Positions 45,299-54,720 of a DNA stretch of 64,000 bases are shown here, piece by piece. The notes below the pieces were generated by a model that was not told the DNA's origin, did no database searches, and saw only the letters and a list, made by a program, of their open reading frames with translations. A program made the position numbers and the translations under genes. Numbering within the stretch: position 1 is the first letter of the stretch; each line of letters starts with the position of its first letter. Location: contig NZ_BMRF01000001.1 of NCBI RefSeq assembly GCF_014648495.1, positions 620,001 through 684,000 on the forward strand. The letters are read 5' to 3'. This DNA comes from Actinomadura cremea (GTDB lineage Bacteria; Actinomycetota; Actinomycetes; Streptosporangiales; Streptosporangiaceae).

Positions 45299-46491
45299 CC
45301 AAGCCGAGGACGGCGCTGGTGATCGGCGGCGGCATCGCCGGGCCGGTCACCGCGCTGGCGCTGCGCAAGGCCGGGATCGAGGCCGCGGTGTACGAGGCGT
45401 ACGCGAGCACCGCCGACGGCGTCGGCGTCACGCTGACGATCGCGCCCAACGGGCTGGCCGCGCTGCGCGTCGTCGGCGCGGACGAGGCCGTGCTCGGCAT
45501 CGGGCAGCCGTTGAACCGCGCGGAGATGCAGGACGGGCGCGGCGGGCGGATCGGGGAGATGCCGGGCCTGGCGGGACTGCCGCCGAGCCGGGGCCTGTGG
45601 CGGGACGAGCTGTGCCGGGTCCTGCACGAGACGGCCGCCGCACGGGGCGTCGCCGTCCGGTACGGCAAGCGCCTCGTCGGCGTCGAGGAGCGTCCGGACG
45701 GGATCGTCGCGCGGTTCGCCGACGGCTCCGCCGCCGAGGGGGACGTGCTGGTGGGCGCCGACGGGATCCGTTCGACGGTCCGCGCGCTCATCGATCCGGA
45801 CGCCCCGGAGCCCGTCGCGACGCGGCTGCTGAACTTCGGCGCGGTGGCCGACATCGCGGTGCCGGCACGGCGCGACTCGTCGTACTTCGTGTTCGGCAGG
45901 CGCGGGTTCTTCGGGTACTGGGTCCAGCCGGACGACCGCACGGCCTGGTTCGCGAACCTGCCGCACGACCGGCCGATGTCGTCCGCCGAGGCGCGCGGGG
46001 TCTCCGGGGCGGAGTGGCTGGCGCGGCTGCGCGAGCTGTACGCGGCGGACGAGCCCGCCCGCGATGTCCTGGCCCGCACCGACCCCGGCGCGCTGGTGGC
46101 GCTCGGGTCGCTGGAGAGCATGCCGAAGGTGCCGGTGTGGCACCGGGGCCGGATGGCGCTGGTCGGCGACGCGGCGCACGCGCCGTCGTCCAGTTCGGGG
46201 CAGGGCGCGTCGCAGGCGGTGGAGAGCGCGGTGCAGCTGGCCCGCTGCCTGCGCGACCTGCCCGACCCGCCGAGCGCGTTCGCCGCCTACGAGCGGCTGC
46301 GGCGGGCCCGGGTGGAGAAGATCATCGATCGTGGGAACCGGACGAACAACAGCAAGACGATGGGGCCGGCGGCGAAGGCGATGATGAAGCTGATGATGCC
46401 CGTCATGATGCGGACGGTCCTCGCCCCGGAGCGGACGCTCGGTCCCGAGCAGCGGTACACGATCGACTGGGACGCCCGCGTCGCGGCGTGA
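45295..46491 (+). CDS. FAD-dependent monooxygenase (PHBH fold)
   Basis: A 398-residue flavoprotein hydroxylase. The FAD-binding motif is ALVIGGGIAGPVTALALRKA, the middle motif is GDVLVGADGIRSTVRALIDP, and the ribose motif is RMALVGDAAHAPSSSSGQGA. There is no C-terminal thioredoxin domain, so it belongs to the shorter salicylate/kynurenine-type group. It is translationally coupled to the PadR repressor, which suggests induction by its aromatic or drug-like substrate. The last 30 residues carry a Met-rich helix (AMMKLMMPVMMRTV). Confidence 0.92.
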   Translation: MTKPRTALVIGGGIAGPVTALALRKAGIEAAVYEAYASTADGVGVTLTIAPNGLAALRVVGADEAVLGIGQPLNRAEMQDGRGGRIGEMPGLAGLPPSRGLWRDELCRVLHETAAARGVAVRYGKRLVGVEERPDGIVARFADGSAAEGDVLVGADGIRSTVRALIDPDAPEPVATRLLNFGAVADIAVPARRDSSYFVFGRRGFFGYWVQPDDRTAWFANLPHDRPMSSAEARGVSGAEWLARLRELYAADEPARDVLARTDPGALVALGSLESMPKVPVWHRGRMALVGDAAHAPSSSSGQGASQAVESAVQLARCLRDLPDPPSAFAAYERLRRARVEKIIDRGNRTNNSKTMGPAAKAMMKLMMPVMMRTVLAPERTLGPEQRYTIDWDARVAA

Positions 46492-46591
46492 CGCCCGGCA
46501 CCCTGGTTCGTCGGTTTTGTCATGATTTGTGGGGGCAGACCGCCGGACGAGAGTCGCTCTAGGCGCAGCGGCGGGAAGGGGACGACCGTCC

Positions 46592-46855
46592 ATGATCGGC
46601 TTCATCGTCGCGGGACTGATCATCGGCGCGCTGGCCCGGCTGATCAAACCCGGCAAGCAGCGCATCGGGATCATCGCCACGCTCCTGCTGGGGCTGGTGG
46701 GCTCCGTCATCGGAGGCACCATCGCGAACCTCCTGGGCACGGGCGACATCTTCGAGCTGAACGTGCTCGGGTTCGTCGTCGCGGTGATCGCGTCCGTGCT
46801 CCTCATCGGCGTCGCGGAGGGCCTCGCCGGGAGGAAGAAGGAGAAGCAGCGGTAG
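46592..46855 (+). CDS. GlsB/YeaQ/YmgE-family small membrane protein
   Basis: An 87-residue protein with three membrane spans and Gly-rich packing motifs: MIGFIVAGLIIGALARLIKP, GIIATLLLGLVGSVIGGTIA and VVAVIASVLLIGVAEGLAGR. This family is stress-associated (transglycosylase-associated protein), with no defined activity. Between it and the preceding stop is 100 bp containing GGGAAGGGG ahead of the ATG. It is followed by a strong terminator and is therefore a single transcription unit. Confidence 0.9.
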   Translation: MIGFIVAGLIIGALARLIKPGKQRIGIIATLLLGLVGSVIGGTIANLLGTGDIFELNVLGFVVAVIASVLLIGVAEGLAGRKKEKQR

Positions 46856-46861
46856 GCGTCC

Positions 46862-46902
46862 GGCCGGACCGGGTGGGGGCCTCGGCCCGGCCCGGTCCGG
46901 CC
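46862..46902 (+). terminator. Stem-loop terminator after the GlsB-like gene
   Basis: Perfect 12-bp arms GGCCGGACCGGG (46862-46873) and CCCGGTCCGGCC (46891-46902) with a 17-nt loop, starting 6 bp after the stop codon. No T-tract follows. Confidence 0.7.
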
Positions 46903-47008
46903 GCGTCCGGGCCGCGTCACACGGTTCTCCGAAGATTTCTCGCCCGCCATGTCACTTTCTCCGCCGGGTCCCCGTCGTTCGGGTGAATTCCACACCGTAG
47001 GAGGAGCC

Positions 47009-47791
47009 ATGACGTCACCCATCCTGGTCACCGGCGGCACGGGCGCGCTGGGCCGTCTCGTCGTGCCGCTGCTGCGGGACACCGGACGTCCCGTGCGGGT
47101 CCTCACCCGCGGAACCCGCGAGCCCCGCGACGGCGTCGAGTTCGTCACCGGCGACCTGCTCAAGGACGAGGGCGTCGACCGCGCGGTCGAGGGCGTCGAG
47201 ACCGTCCTGCACCTGGCGGGCGGCCGCAAGGGCGACGACGACGTGGCGCGCAACCTGGTCCGGGCCGCGAAGACCGCCGGGGTGCGGCACCTGGTCTACA
47301 TCTCGGTCATCGCGGCGGACGCGGTGCCGCTCGGGTACTTCCGGCAGAAGTACGCCGCCGAGAAGATCGTCGCCGAGTCGGGCGTTCCGTGGACGACGCT
47401 GCGGGCGGCGCAGTTCCACGGCTTCATGCTCACGGCGGTGCGGGGCATGGCGAAGCTGCCGGTGATGCCCGCGCCGCGCGGCGTCCGGTGGCAGCCGGTG
47501 GACGCCCGGGACGTCGCCGAACGCCTCGTCGAGCTGGCGCTCGGGGCGCCCGCGGGCATGGTGCGCGACCTCGCGGGCCCGAAGGTGTACGAGCTGGCCG
47601 AGCTGCAGCGCGACTACCTGCGGGCGAGCGGCAAGCGGCGGCCGCTGCTGCCGGTCGGCATGCCGGGCAAGGCCGGGCGCGCGTACAAGGCCGGGGACAA
47701 CCTGTCCCTGGACGGCGCCGACTTCGGCCGCCGGACCTGGGAGGACTTCCTCGCCGAGGAGTTCGGCGCCCGCCCCGCGCAGCACGCCTGA
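47009..47791 (+). CDS. NAD(P)H-binding NmrA-like protein
   Basis: A 260-residue Rossmann protein of the atypical SDR group. It starts ILVTGGTGALGRLVVPLLRD, then VEFVTGDLLKDEGVDRAVEG, HLVYISVIAADAVPLGYFRQ and PWTTLRAAQFHGFMLTAVRG. The Tyr-x-x-x-Lys-like sequence YFRQKYAAEK is present, but the role is unproven; many members sense or reduce quinone-like compounds. TAGGAGGAG precedes the ATG. It stands alone, between a terminator and the inverted repeat at 47848. Confidence 0.88.
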   Translation: MTSPILVTGGTGALGRLVVPLLRDTGRPVRVLTRGTREPRDGVEFVTGDLLKDEGVDRAVEGVETVLHLAGGRKGDDDVARNLVRAAKTAGVRHLVYISVIAADAVPLGYFRQKYAAEKIVAESGVPWTTLRAAQFHGFMLTAVRGMAKLPVMPAPRGVRWQPVDARDVAERLVELALGAPAGMVRDLAGPKVYELAELQRDYLRASGKRRPLLPVGMPGKAGRAYKAGDNLSLDGADFGRRTWEDFLAEEFGARPAQHA

Positions 47792-47847
47792 GCCCGCCCG
47801 GCGGGAAGCCGGTGGCGCCTTGCCGTTCACCAAGTCGCCCGCTCGCA

Positions 47848-47899
47848 GAGTTGCGTCATGAAACCATGGTGCGGTCCAATGAGTTTCATGACGCAACTC
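47848..47899. repeat. Perfect 17-bp inverted repeat at the start of a GNAT gene
   Basis: Arms GAGTTGCGTCATGAAAC (47848-47864) and GTTTCATGACGCAACTC (47883-47899) are fully complementary, separated by 18 bp. Three in-frame ATG codons of the GNAT gene (47858, 47879, 47888) fall in the first arm, the spacer and the second arm. It may be an operator, or an RNA hairpin hiding the start codon. Confidence 0.85.
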
Positions 47900-48424
47900 G
47901 ACGTGCGCGGTGCGGCGCACAGCGACCTCCTGGACGGCGTCCGCGTGCGGCCGTACGGGACGGCCGACGGCGCGCGGCTGCGCGGGATGTCGGCCCGGCT
48001 GTCCCCCACGAGCCTCTACACGCGGTTCTTCTCCGGCACGCCCCGCATCCCCGACCACTACGTGGCGATCATGAACCGTCTCGACCACTGGGACCGGGAC
48101 GCCCTCGTCGCCCTCCTGGACGGCGAGATGATCGGCATCGCCGAGTACTGCCGGGACGCGGACCGTCCGGGCCGCGCCGACCTCGCCGTCCTGGTGGGCG
48201 ACCCGTGGCGGCGGCGCGGCGTCGCGAGCGTCCTCGTCCGGTTCCTGGCGCAGCTGGCCGGGCGGCGCGGCGTCCGGGAGTTCGGCGCCGACGTCCTGCC
48301 GGACAACCGGGAGGCGCTCGCGGCCCTGCACGGCGTGTGGCCGGACGCGCGCCCGGTGATCCGCGAGGGGCTGGCCCGCTACGTACTCCCGCTCCCCGGG
48401 CGCCCGGTTGATTCTGACTGGTAG
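47858..48424 (+). CDS. GNAT-family N-acetyltransferase
   Basis: A protein of 178-188 residues, depending on the start (ATG at 47858, 47879 or 47888). Family features are ADGARLRGMSARLSPTSLYT, RFFSGTPRIPDHYVAIMNRL, ADLAVLVGDPWRRRGVASVL (acetyl-CoA loop) and EFGADVLPDNREALAALHGV. It resembles the GNAT domains found in acyl-CoA synthetase-type protein acetyltransferases. There is no Shine-Dalgarno ahead of the first two ATGs. A perfect 17-bp inverted repeat spans the start region and may control translation or transcription. Confidence 0.85.
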   Translation: MKPWCGPMSFMTQLDVRGAAHSDLLDGVRVRPYGTADGARLRGMSARLSPTSLYTRFFSGTPRIPDHYVAIMNRLDHWDRDALVALLDGEMIGIAEYCRDADRPGRADLAVLVGDPWRRRGVASVLVRFLAQLAGRRGVREFGADVLPDNREALAALHGVWPDARPVIREGLARYVLPLPGRPVDSDW

Positions 48425-48436
48425 CGGCCATTTACC

Positions 48437-48859
48437 ATGACCCGCATGACCCAGAACCTGCTCGGCGGCCCGCCTCCGACCGAACTGCCGGACAACACCG
48501 AGGCCCGCACGGCCCTGGAGAACGGCGTCGACCCGTTCGAGGTCGCCGCGCGCCACCCGGACCACCCGGGCGCCTGGGCCGAACTGGCCGACCGCGCCTT
48601 CGCCAGGGGCAGCGTGATCGACTCCTACGCCTTCGCCCGCACCGGCTACCACCGCGGCCTCGACCAGCTGCGCCGGGCCGGGTGGAAGGGGCAGGGGCCG
48701 ATCCCGTGGGAGCACGAGCCGAACCGCGGGTTCCTGCGCGCCCTGCACGCGCTCGGCCGCGCCGCCGCCGCGATCGGCGAGGACGGCGAGGCCGACCGCT
48801 GCAAGGCGTTCCTGCGCGACAGCAGCGCCGAAGCGGCCGACGCCCTCAACGGCGGCTGA
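48437..48859 (+). CDS. DUF3151 family protein
   Basis: A 140-residue cytosolic protein with the family's conserved middle and end: ELADRAFARGSVIDSYAFAR, TGYHRGLDQLRRAGWKGQGP, IPWEHEPNRGFLRALHALGR and DRCKAFLRDSS. The pattern of paired helices suggests a TPR-like fold; no activity is known. The family is common in actinobacteria and often lies near purA, as here. The start is ATG at 48437 or 48446. Its 3' end overlaps the converging FAD/NAD(P)-binding gene by 14 bp. Confidence 0.88.
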   Translation: MTRMTQNLLGGPPPTELPDNTEARTALENGVDPFEVAARHPDHPGAWAELADRAFARGSVIDSYAFARTGYHRGLDQLRRAGWKGQGPIPWEHEPNRGFLRALHALGRAAAAIGEDGEADRCKAFLRDSSAEAADALNGG

Positions 48860-50282
48860 CGAGCGACTCCACCGACCGCGCGGCCCGCGCCGCGAGCCCG
48901 GCCAGGCCGGGGATCGAGGACGTCAGGAACGTGCCGTCGCCCGCCAGGTCGCCCGCGACGAGCACACGCGGGTCGGGGCGGTCGCCCACGACGAGCCGTC
49001 CGGTGCCCGGATCGACGGTGAGGCCGCCGTCCGGGTGCCGGGCCGCACCCTGCCCCAGCAGGGACGCGACGAGCGGTCCGGCCGCGCGTGGAACCGCGTG
49101 CGCGGGCGGGTTGACGGCGTTGAGCACGGCGCCCGCGGTGCGGACGCCCGCCGCGTGCGCGACGCGGAACCGGCCCGCCGACTCCTCGATCGTCGCGGCC
49201 CCCCGGAGGATCTCCAGCGTCCCGGCGTCGAGCAGGTCCAGCAGCACGGCGGCGTTGCGGGGCACCATCGGGAACGCCTGGTTCGCGATCGCGCGGGAGT
49301 GCCGGCGCAGCCGCCGCCGGTCGGCCTCCGGCAGCCGCCGCCACACGTGCGGGAGCGCGGTGTGCGTGGCCGTCCGGACGATCCGGCGGCCGGGCAGCGG
49401 CGAGTCCATGAGGTCGAACTGCTCGCGCAGCACCCGGGCCGGGTCCCCCGTCATCGACGCGGCGATCAGGCCCTTCACGTCGTCCCAGCTGTCGCCGCCG
49501 TCGGCCAGTTCGGCCCGGACGAGCGCCTCCAGCCGGTCGAGGGTGACCGGGCCTTCGAGGGCCCGCATGCCGTCGGGCGTGAGATACCGGACGTCCGTCC
49601 GCATCGGGCGCTGCCAGACGTGCGGCAGCGTCCCGCTGCGGGACACGAGGCTGATCCGCCCGGTGTGCCCGCGCGCCGCCAGCGACACGACGATGTCCAC
49701 GGCGGTGAGCCCGGAGCCGATGACGGCGACGTCCCGGTCCGCGGGGATGCCGTCGAGCGTCCGCTCCAGCGGGTAGGGGTCGGGGACGAAGCCGGGCGCG
49801 CCCGTGAGCCCGTACGGGTCGGGGGCCGCCCCGCCGCCCACGCACAGGACGGCCGCGTCCGCCGCGCGGCGCCCCTCGGCCGTCTCCACCATGATCCGCT
49901 CACCCGGTGCGCCGAGCGCCAGGCCGGTCACCGCGGCCCGCACGACCTCCGTCCGGGCGAACCGGGCGAGCGCCGCGGCCGCCGTGTCCTCCAGGTACCG
50001 CCCGTACACGGCGCGCGGCGGCACCGGACGCCCGAGCCGCTCGTCGTCGTACTCGTCCGTCCCGCCGAGCCACTTGCCGTAGTGCTCCAGGTCGCCCGCC
50101 CGGATCGACATGATCTCCGGCGGCACGTTGACCCGCACCGACTCCAGGTCGGGCCGGTACGGGCGGCCGCGCCAGGGCAGCGGCGCCGGGTCGTAGACGG
50201 TGACGGACTCCACGGCGGAGGGGTCCAGGGAGTCCAGCAGCCCGACGGCCGCCGCTCCCGCCCCGATGATCGCGATCTCCAT
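48846..50282 (-). CDS. FAD/NAD(P)-binding protein (HpaA-like oxidoreductase)
   Basis: A 478-residue flavoprotein. It has two dinucleotide motifs, IAIIGAGAAAVGLLDSLDPS at the start and DVAVIGSGLTAVDIVVSLAA at about 185. The segment APLPWRGRPYRPDLESVRVN is typical of the FAD_NAD-binding group that includes HpaA- and CzcO-like enzymes, and the C-terminal DPRVLVAGDLAGDGTFLTS is the usual flavin site. The substrate is unknown. It is divergent from the LuxR-type regulator across 120 bp; that gap contains a CCCCC-GTTCGA-GGGGG hairpin and may carry both promoters. Confidence 0.85.
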   Translation of the reverse strand: MEIAIIGAGAAAVGLLDSLDPSAVESVTVYDPAPLPWRGRPYRPDLESVRVNVPPEIMSIRAGDLEHYGKWLGGTDEYDDERLGRPVPPRAVYGRYLEDTAAAALARFARTEVVRAAVTGLALGAPGERIMVETAEGRRAADAAVLCVGGGAAPDPYGLTGAPGFVPDPYPLERTLDGIPADRDVAVIGSGLTAVDIVVSLAARGHTGRISLVSRSGTLPHVWQRPMRTDVRYLTPDGMRALEGPVTLDRLEALVRAELADGGDSWDDVKGLIAASMTGDPARVLREQFDLMDSPLPGRRIVRTATHTALPHVWRRLPEADRRRLRRHSRAIANQAFPMVPRNAAVLLDLLDAGTLEILRGAATIEESAGRFRVAHAAGVRTAGAVLNAVNPPAHAVPRAAGPLVASLLGQGAARHPDGGLTVDPGTGRLVVGDRPDPRVLVAGDLAGDGTFLTSSIPGLAGLAARAARSVESLVSRR

Positions 50283-50402
50283 GGGACGAGCGTCGCCGCC
50301 GCGCCGCCCCCGCCCCATCCCCCCGCCTCGGGGACCCGCCCGCCCCGCTACCCCCCGTTCGAGGGGGTACGGGCGCCCGTCCCGCCGGGCACACTGGACC
50401 GC

Positions 50403-51509
50403 ATGGACGACCGACGCGCCACGCGGGCCCTGCTGGACGGCGCCGAACGCGCCCCGGACGCGTCCGCCCTGTTCGGCGGCGCCTCCGCGCGGCTGCGCCG
50501 GCTCGTCGGCTTCCAGGCCGCCGCCTGGTCCGCCACCGACCCCGGGACCGGACTGGTCACCGCGCCGATGCACGTCGAGAACCTCGGCCGCGGCGAGGAC
50601 TGCTTCGCCTACTGGGAGACCGCGCTGCTGGAGGAGAGCGTCGTCCCGTTCCGCGAACTGGCCCGCGCCGCCGTCCCCGCCGCCGGGCTGCGCGCCAGCA
50701 CCGGCGACCTGCCCGCCCGCAGCGTCCAGTTCCGCAAGCTCCTCGCCCGGCAGGGCGTCGGGGACGAACTCCGCGCCGTCCTGCGCGCGGGCGGGCGTCC
50801 GTGGGGCGTCGTCAGCCTGTTCCGGGAGGAGGGCCGCCCCCCGTTCTCGCCCGCCGAGGTGTCGCTCGTCGCGACCCTGTCGGCGCCGCTCGCCGGACGC
50901 CTGCGCGCCCTCGCCGTCCCCGCGTCCGGCCCCGCCGACCCCGGCGAACCCGGACCGGGCCTCGTGCTGTTCGACCCGTCCGGGACCCCGATGTCGATCA
51001 ACGACGAGGCGCGGCACCACCTCGCGCGCGTCCCCGCCGGGCCGTCCGCCCCCTCCCCGCTGGGGCAGCCGCTGCCGATCTGGCTGGTCGGGACGGCCGC
51101 GCAGGCACGGGCCGTCGCGTCCGGGCGCGATCGCGGCACCGCGCGGGTGCGGGTCCGCACCCGCGACGGCCGGTGGCTCGTCTGCCACGCGACCTGCACC
51201 GAGGGCCCCGGCGGCGCGCCCGGCCCCACCGCCGTCGTCGTCCAGTCCGCCGCCGGGGCCGACCTCGCGCCGCTCATCGCGGACGCCTACGGGCTGTCGG
51301 TGCGCGAACTGGAGATCACCGAGCTGATCGCGCGCGGGCTGTCCACGGGCGACATCGCGGCCGAACTGGTCATCTCCCCGCACACCGTCCGCGACCACGT
51401 CAAAACGATCTTCGGGAAGACGGGGGCGTCCAGCCGGGGCGAACTGGTGGCCCGGCTGTTCGCCGACCGCCACTGGCCCCGCCGGACCGCCGCCGTCCAG
51501 GCCCGCTGA
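50403..51509 (+). CDS. LuxR-family regulator with GAF-like sensor domain
   Basis: A 368-residue regulator. The N-terminal two thirds resemble a GAF sensor (ARLRRLVGFQAAAWSATDPG, then VLRAGGRPWGVVSLFREEGR), followed by a short PAS-like stretch (GLVLFDPSGTPMSINDEARH). The C-terminal LuxR helix-turn-helix (about 298-360) reads LSVRELEITELIARGLSTGD, then ELVISPHTVRDHVKTIFGKT. There is no receiver domain, so it responds to a ligand rather than phosphorylation. It is divergent from the FAD/NAD(P)-binding gene, its most likely target. Confidence 0.88.
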   Translation: MDDRRATRALLDGAERAPDASALFGGASARLRRLVGFQAAAWSATDPGTGLVTAPMHVENLGRGEDCFAYWETALLEESVVPFRELARAAVPAAGLRASTGDLPARSVQFRKLLARQGVGDELRAVLRAGGRPWGVVSLFREEGRPPFSPAEVSLVATLSAPLAGRLRALAVPASGPADPGEPGPGLVLFDPSGTPMSINDEARHHLARVPAGPSAPSPLGQPLPIWLVGTAAQARAVASGRDRGTARVRVRTRDGRWLVCHATCTEGPGGAPGPTAVVVQSAAGADLAPLIADAYGLSVRELEITELIARGLSTGDIAAELVISPHTVRDHVKTIFGKTGASSRGELVARLFADRHWPRRTAAVQAR

Positions 51510-51556
51510 CCAGGGTCGCTGCGGACCCCGGGGTTTTCTCGGCGGCCGCATGCGGG

Positions 51557-51604
51557 TACGATCTGACCGCAAGAGGCCCCTTTCGCACTTGCGATCGAGG
51601 GGCC
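51557..51604 (+). promoter_or_regulatory. purA upstream region: -10 candidate and stem-loop
   Basis: TACGAT at 51557-51562 is a good -10; the matching -35 is weak (TTTTCT, 51534-51539). Downstream, GGCCCCT (51575-51581) and AGGGGCC (51598-51604) pair around an inner 5-bp hairpin (51583-51594), and TTTCGT follows. The structure can end the LuxR transcript. If the -10 is used, it lies inside the purA leader and could attenuate it. Confidence 0.5.
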
Positions 51605-51624
51605 TTTCGTCGTGGGAAGGGTGA

Positions 51625-52914
<1,290 letters not shown>

Positions 52915-52985
52915 CGCCCGTAACCGACCGTTCCGGCATCGGCGGTACGGTGGCTCACCGTGACCCGTACCGTCGAGGCCGTTCG

Positions 52986-54044
52986 GTGACCCGCGCCGTC
53001 GAGCTGCACGGCCACCGCGGCGCCCGGGGCCTGCTGCCGGAGAACACCCTCCCCGGCTTCGCGCACGCCCTGGACCTGGGCGTCGACGCCATCGAGCTCG
53101 ACGTCGGCCTCTCGGCCGACGGCGTCGTCGTCCTCGGCCACGACCAGACCCTCTCGCCGGTGACGCTCACCGACACCGCCCCCGCGCACCCGGGCGACCC
53201 GGCCTTCCCCTACGTGGGAAAGCCCGTCCGCGACCTCACCCTGGCGCAACTGAAAACCCTGGAAGCCGGCACCCGCCACCCGAACGGCCGCCGAACGCCC
53301 ACCCCCGAGACAGGCGCCGCAAGCGCCGACCGACCGGTCGCCGGTCGACCGGACGCCGGTCGACCGGACGCCACCGGGGCGGGCTCCGGCCGGACGGACG
53401 CCTCCGGCGTGGGCGGTGGCCTGGCGGGGGACGGCGGCGTGGAGGGTGCCGACCCGGGTGACGGGTGGTGGCCCGGGGACGCGTTCGGTGTCACGCAGCG
53501 GGCGGTCCCGGGCACGTCGATCCCGACGCTTGCAGAGGTCTGCAGGCTGGTCGAACCGTCGAGTGTCGAACTGGCGGTGGAGCTCAAGACCGACCCCACG
53601 TGGACGAACGCCGACATCGCGCGATTCGTCTCCGCCGTCGCGGACGTCCTGCACGGGGCGGGACTCGTCGCTCGCAGCCGCCTGCTGGCCTTCGACTGGC
53701 GCGTCCTCACCCGCACCCCCCGCGAGCTGGGACGGGTCGCGCTGGTCGAACGCAAGACCCTCGTCCCCGACAGCCCGTGGCTCGCGGGACTCCCCTCCCG
53801 CGACCCCGTGGCGTCCGCGGTCGCCGTCGGCGCGACCGCCCTGTCTCCCGAACACGCGATCACGACCCCCGGTCTCGTGGACGACGCCCACGCCGCCGGG
53901 CTGCCCGTCGCCGTCTGGACGGTGAACGAGCCCGAGGACATGGCGCGGTTCGCCAAGTACGGCGTGGACGCGATCGTCACCGACTACCCCGACATCGCCC
54001 TCACCGTCCCCGGCCTCGCCTCCTCCACCTCGGCACCGGCCTAG
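52986..54044 (+). CDS. Glycerophosphodiester phosphodiesterase family protein with internal insertion
   Basis: A 352-residue enzyme of the GDPD TIM-barrel fold, which releases glycerol phosphate from deacylated phospholipids. Catalytic segments are HGHRGARGLLPENTLPGFAH (His, Arg and Glu), DAIELDVGLSADGVVVLGHD and SSVELAVELKTDP; the C-terminus has AAGLPVAVWTVNEPEDMARF and GVDAIVTDYPDIAL. There is no signal peptide. Residues about 100-160 are a low-complexity Gly/Asp/Arg/Pro insertion built from 15-bp repeats, unusual between barrel strands. The GTG at 52986 is used. An 18-bp near copy of the start region at 52960-52977 creates a nine-codon out-of-frame mini-ORF just upstream. Confidence 0.9.
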   Translation: MTRAVELHGHRGARGLLPENTLPGFAHALDLGVDAIELDVGLSADGVVVLGHDQTLSPVTLTDTAPAHPGDPAFPYVGKPVRDLTLAQLKTLEAGTRHPNGRRTPTPETGAASADRPVAGRPDAGRPDATGAGSGRTDASGVGGGLAGDGGVEGADPGDGWWPGDAFGVTQRAVPGTSIPTLAEVCRLVEPSSVELAVELKTDPTWTNADIARFVSAVADVLHGAGLVARSRLLAFDWRVLTRTPRELGRVALVERKTLVPDSPWLAGLPSRDPVASAVAVGATALSPEHAITTPGLVDDAHAAGLPVAVWTVNEPEDMARFAKYGVDAIVTDYPDIALTVPGLASSTSAPA

Positions 54045-54141
54045 CACCAGGAGCATGCCGACCCCGCCGCGATGGGTCGGTGGGCGTCTACGCCCCCCGA
54101 CTCTTCGGGCTTGGGCGATGAGGACGCTCCCGCCTGGGGGG

Positions 54142-54720
54142 TCACCCGGCGGAGGGGGCGTCTGCCGGGGCGGGTCGGTAGCACAGGCGGACCACGCCCG
54201 AGGGGAAGGTGGTCGTGTTGACGAGCTCCAGCCGGACGGGGCCGACGCCGTCGAAGATGCGCGGCCCGGTCGCCCACAGGTAGGGGCTGACGTTGAACCA
54301 GAGCTCGTCGACGAGGTCGTGGGCGATGAGGTCTCGGGTCAGTTCGCCGACACAGGGAACGATGAGGTTGCCGTCGTGCTCCTCCTTGAGGCGGCTCACG
54401 CTCTCGGCGAGGTCGCCGTCGAGCAGGGTCGCGTTCCATTCCAGCGGCCCGGTCAGCGATCGGGACGCGACGTACTTGGGCATGCCGTTCATCCGGGCCG
54501 CGTACGCCTCGAAGCCGGGAACGTCGGCGAGCCGGGGCCAGGCGGCGGCCAATCCCTCGTAGGTCTTGCGCCCGAGCACCATGGCGTCGGCCGCCCGCCA
54601 CATCTCCAGCCCGGCCTGCATGCTGTCGGGATCGGTGACCAGCCACCCCTGCGGCTCGGGCGCCGGCGCCTCGAAGGCGCCGTTGACGGTCATGCCGGCG
54701 TTGATGATCAGTCGTCCCAC
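54142..54720 (-). CDS. Dihydrofolate reductase-like (RibD C-terminal) family protein
   Basis: A 192-residue protein of the DHFR/RibD_C fold: RLIINAGMTVNGAFEAPAPE, then AADAMVLGRKTYEGLAAAWP, MPKYVASRSLTGPLEWNATL and LIVPCVGELTRDLIAHDLVD. These small NADPH-dependent reductases are common in actinomycetes and are mostly uncharacterised. The ATG at 54720 lies 13 bp inside the 3' end of the upstream SRPBCC gene on the same strand, so the two form one transcription unit. Confidence 0.88.
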   Translation of the reverse strand: MGRLIINAGMTVNGAFEAPAPEPQGWLVTDPDSMQAGLEMWRAADAMVLGRKTYEGLAAAWPRLADVPGFEAYAARMNGMPKYVASRSLTGPLEWNATLLDGDLAESVSRLKEEHDGNLIVPCVGELTRDLIAHDLVDELWFNVSPYLWATGPRIFDGVGPVRLELVNTTTFPSGVVRLCYRPAPADAPSAG

